Below, one piece after another: positions 32,530 through 32,734 of a DNA stretch of 32,734 bases. Origin of the DNA: Lachnospiraceae bacterium (lineage in GTDB: Bacteria; Bacillota; Clostridia; Lachnospirales; Lachnospiraceae); assembly GCA_900766925.1 (NCBI GenBank), contig CAAFXG010000379.1, forward strand, positions 1-32,734, written 5' to 3'. Made by a program: the position numbers and the translations under genes. The number at the start of each line of letters is the position of its first letter. The first letter of the stretch is position 1. The notes under the pieces were generated by a model. The model saw nothing but the letters and a program-made list of their open reading frames with translations, searched no databases and had not been told where the DNA came from.

Positions 32530-32734
32530 TTATCTGTTCTCATTAACATAGGTTGAAACCCTGTTCTGAATGATTCCGGCAACCTCTTTGGCACTCTTTT
32601 GTCCATCAAAGAGAGCGCCGGTTTCCTCAGTAATAATCTTCATTATATCTTCATTATATCTGTACTGATGGTCAACAGATGCAACAAGCTGTCTTACTAA
32701 TTCAACCTGCTCATCATTAAGCGGCTTTATCTGA
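32530..32734 (-). CDS. Sugar ABC importer solute-binding protein, C-terminal end only
   Basis: The last 67 codons of a longer gene run in from the window edge. The translation ends ETGALFDGQKSAKEVAGIIQ then NRVSTYVNENR and a TAA at 32530, the standard C-terminus of family 1 extracellular solute-binding proteins of CUT1 importers. It has no start in the window. It is the first visible gene of the importer operon and would deliver sugar to the two permeases that follow. Confidence 0.9.
   Translation of the reverse strand, partial: QIKPLNDEQVELVRQLVASVDHQYRYNEDIMKIITEETGALFDGQKSAKEVAGIIQNRVSTYVNENR

Overview
The window looks like a chromosomal segment from a low-GC Firmicute, most likely an anaerobic gut or rumen Lachnospiraceae (inferred). 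The reasons are the AT-rich sequence, strong AGGAGG-type ribosome sites, minus-strand operons with ATGA overlaps, YtrA-type GntR/ABC cassettes, a zf-HC2 anti-sigma protein with a long extracellular domain, and a cobalamin-riboswitch operon with NEAT-like surface domains. Essentially every gene I accept is on the minus strand, so transcription runs from high to low coordinates. No rRNA, tRNA, CRISPR array or intact transposase gene was seen.

From the high-coordinate end: (1) 27951-32734 is a sugar ABC importer (C-terminal end of the solute-binding protein, then MalF-like and MalG-like permeases). It runs without a break into a HlyD/MacA-like adaptor and a MacB-core-like membrane protein, with no ATPase in view. 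(2) 22506-27976 is a cobalamin-riboswitch operon. Its promoter lies in the last codons of the MacB-like gene and is followed by the aptamer, an intrinsic terminator, a lipoprotein joining a CbiK-type cobaltochelatase to two NEAT-like domains, and a FecBCD/BtuFCD-type importer. (3) 19792-22381 holds a divergent 6-phosphofructokinase, a VOC-fold protein, and an AAA/wHTH ATPase preceded by a phased array of TTATAA motifs. (4) 17988-19747 is a decayed MerR-regulator/ABC-exporter cassette in which all three genes carry frame-disrupting lesions. (5) 12936-17855 is an ABC transporter plus two-component system (ATPase, FtsX-type permease, OmpR regulator, short-loop histidine kinase). It is followed at once by an ECF sigma gene lacking region 2 and an intact-looking anti-sigma gene. 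(6) 8381-11256 is a YtrA-type GntR regulator with an ATPase and two ABC-2 permeases, with a perfect operator palindrome at its promoter and a strong terminator at its end. (7) 2460-8286 is a mannoside operon: GH2 beta-mannosidase, a fused YihS-type aldose-ketose isomerase/PfkB fructokinase, and a paired short chromate-transporter family protein. (8) 1-2392 has diaminopimelate dehydrogenase with its own promoter and terminator, a LysR regulator, and at the edge a long imperfect hairpin and short tandem repeats.

Two parts deserve most attention. In the mannoside operon, one polypeptide appears able to carry mannose to fructose and on to fructose-6-phosphate, directly downstream of the enzyme that would release mannose. 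In the cobalamin operon, a cell-surface protein combines a cobaltochelatase-like domain with NEAT-like domains and is co-transcribed with its own importer. The decayed MerR/ABC cassette and the region-2-less sigma gene show that the segment also carries eroding regulatory and export genes. Functions are inferred from motifs read by eye; no database search was run.
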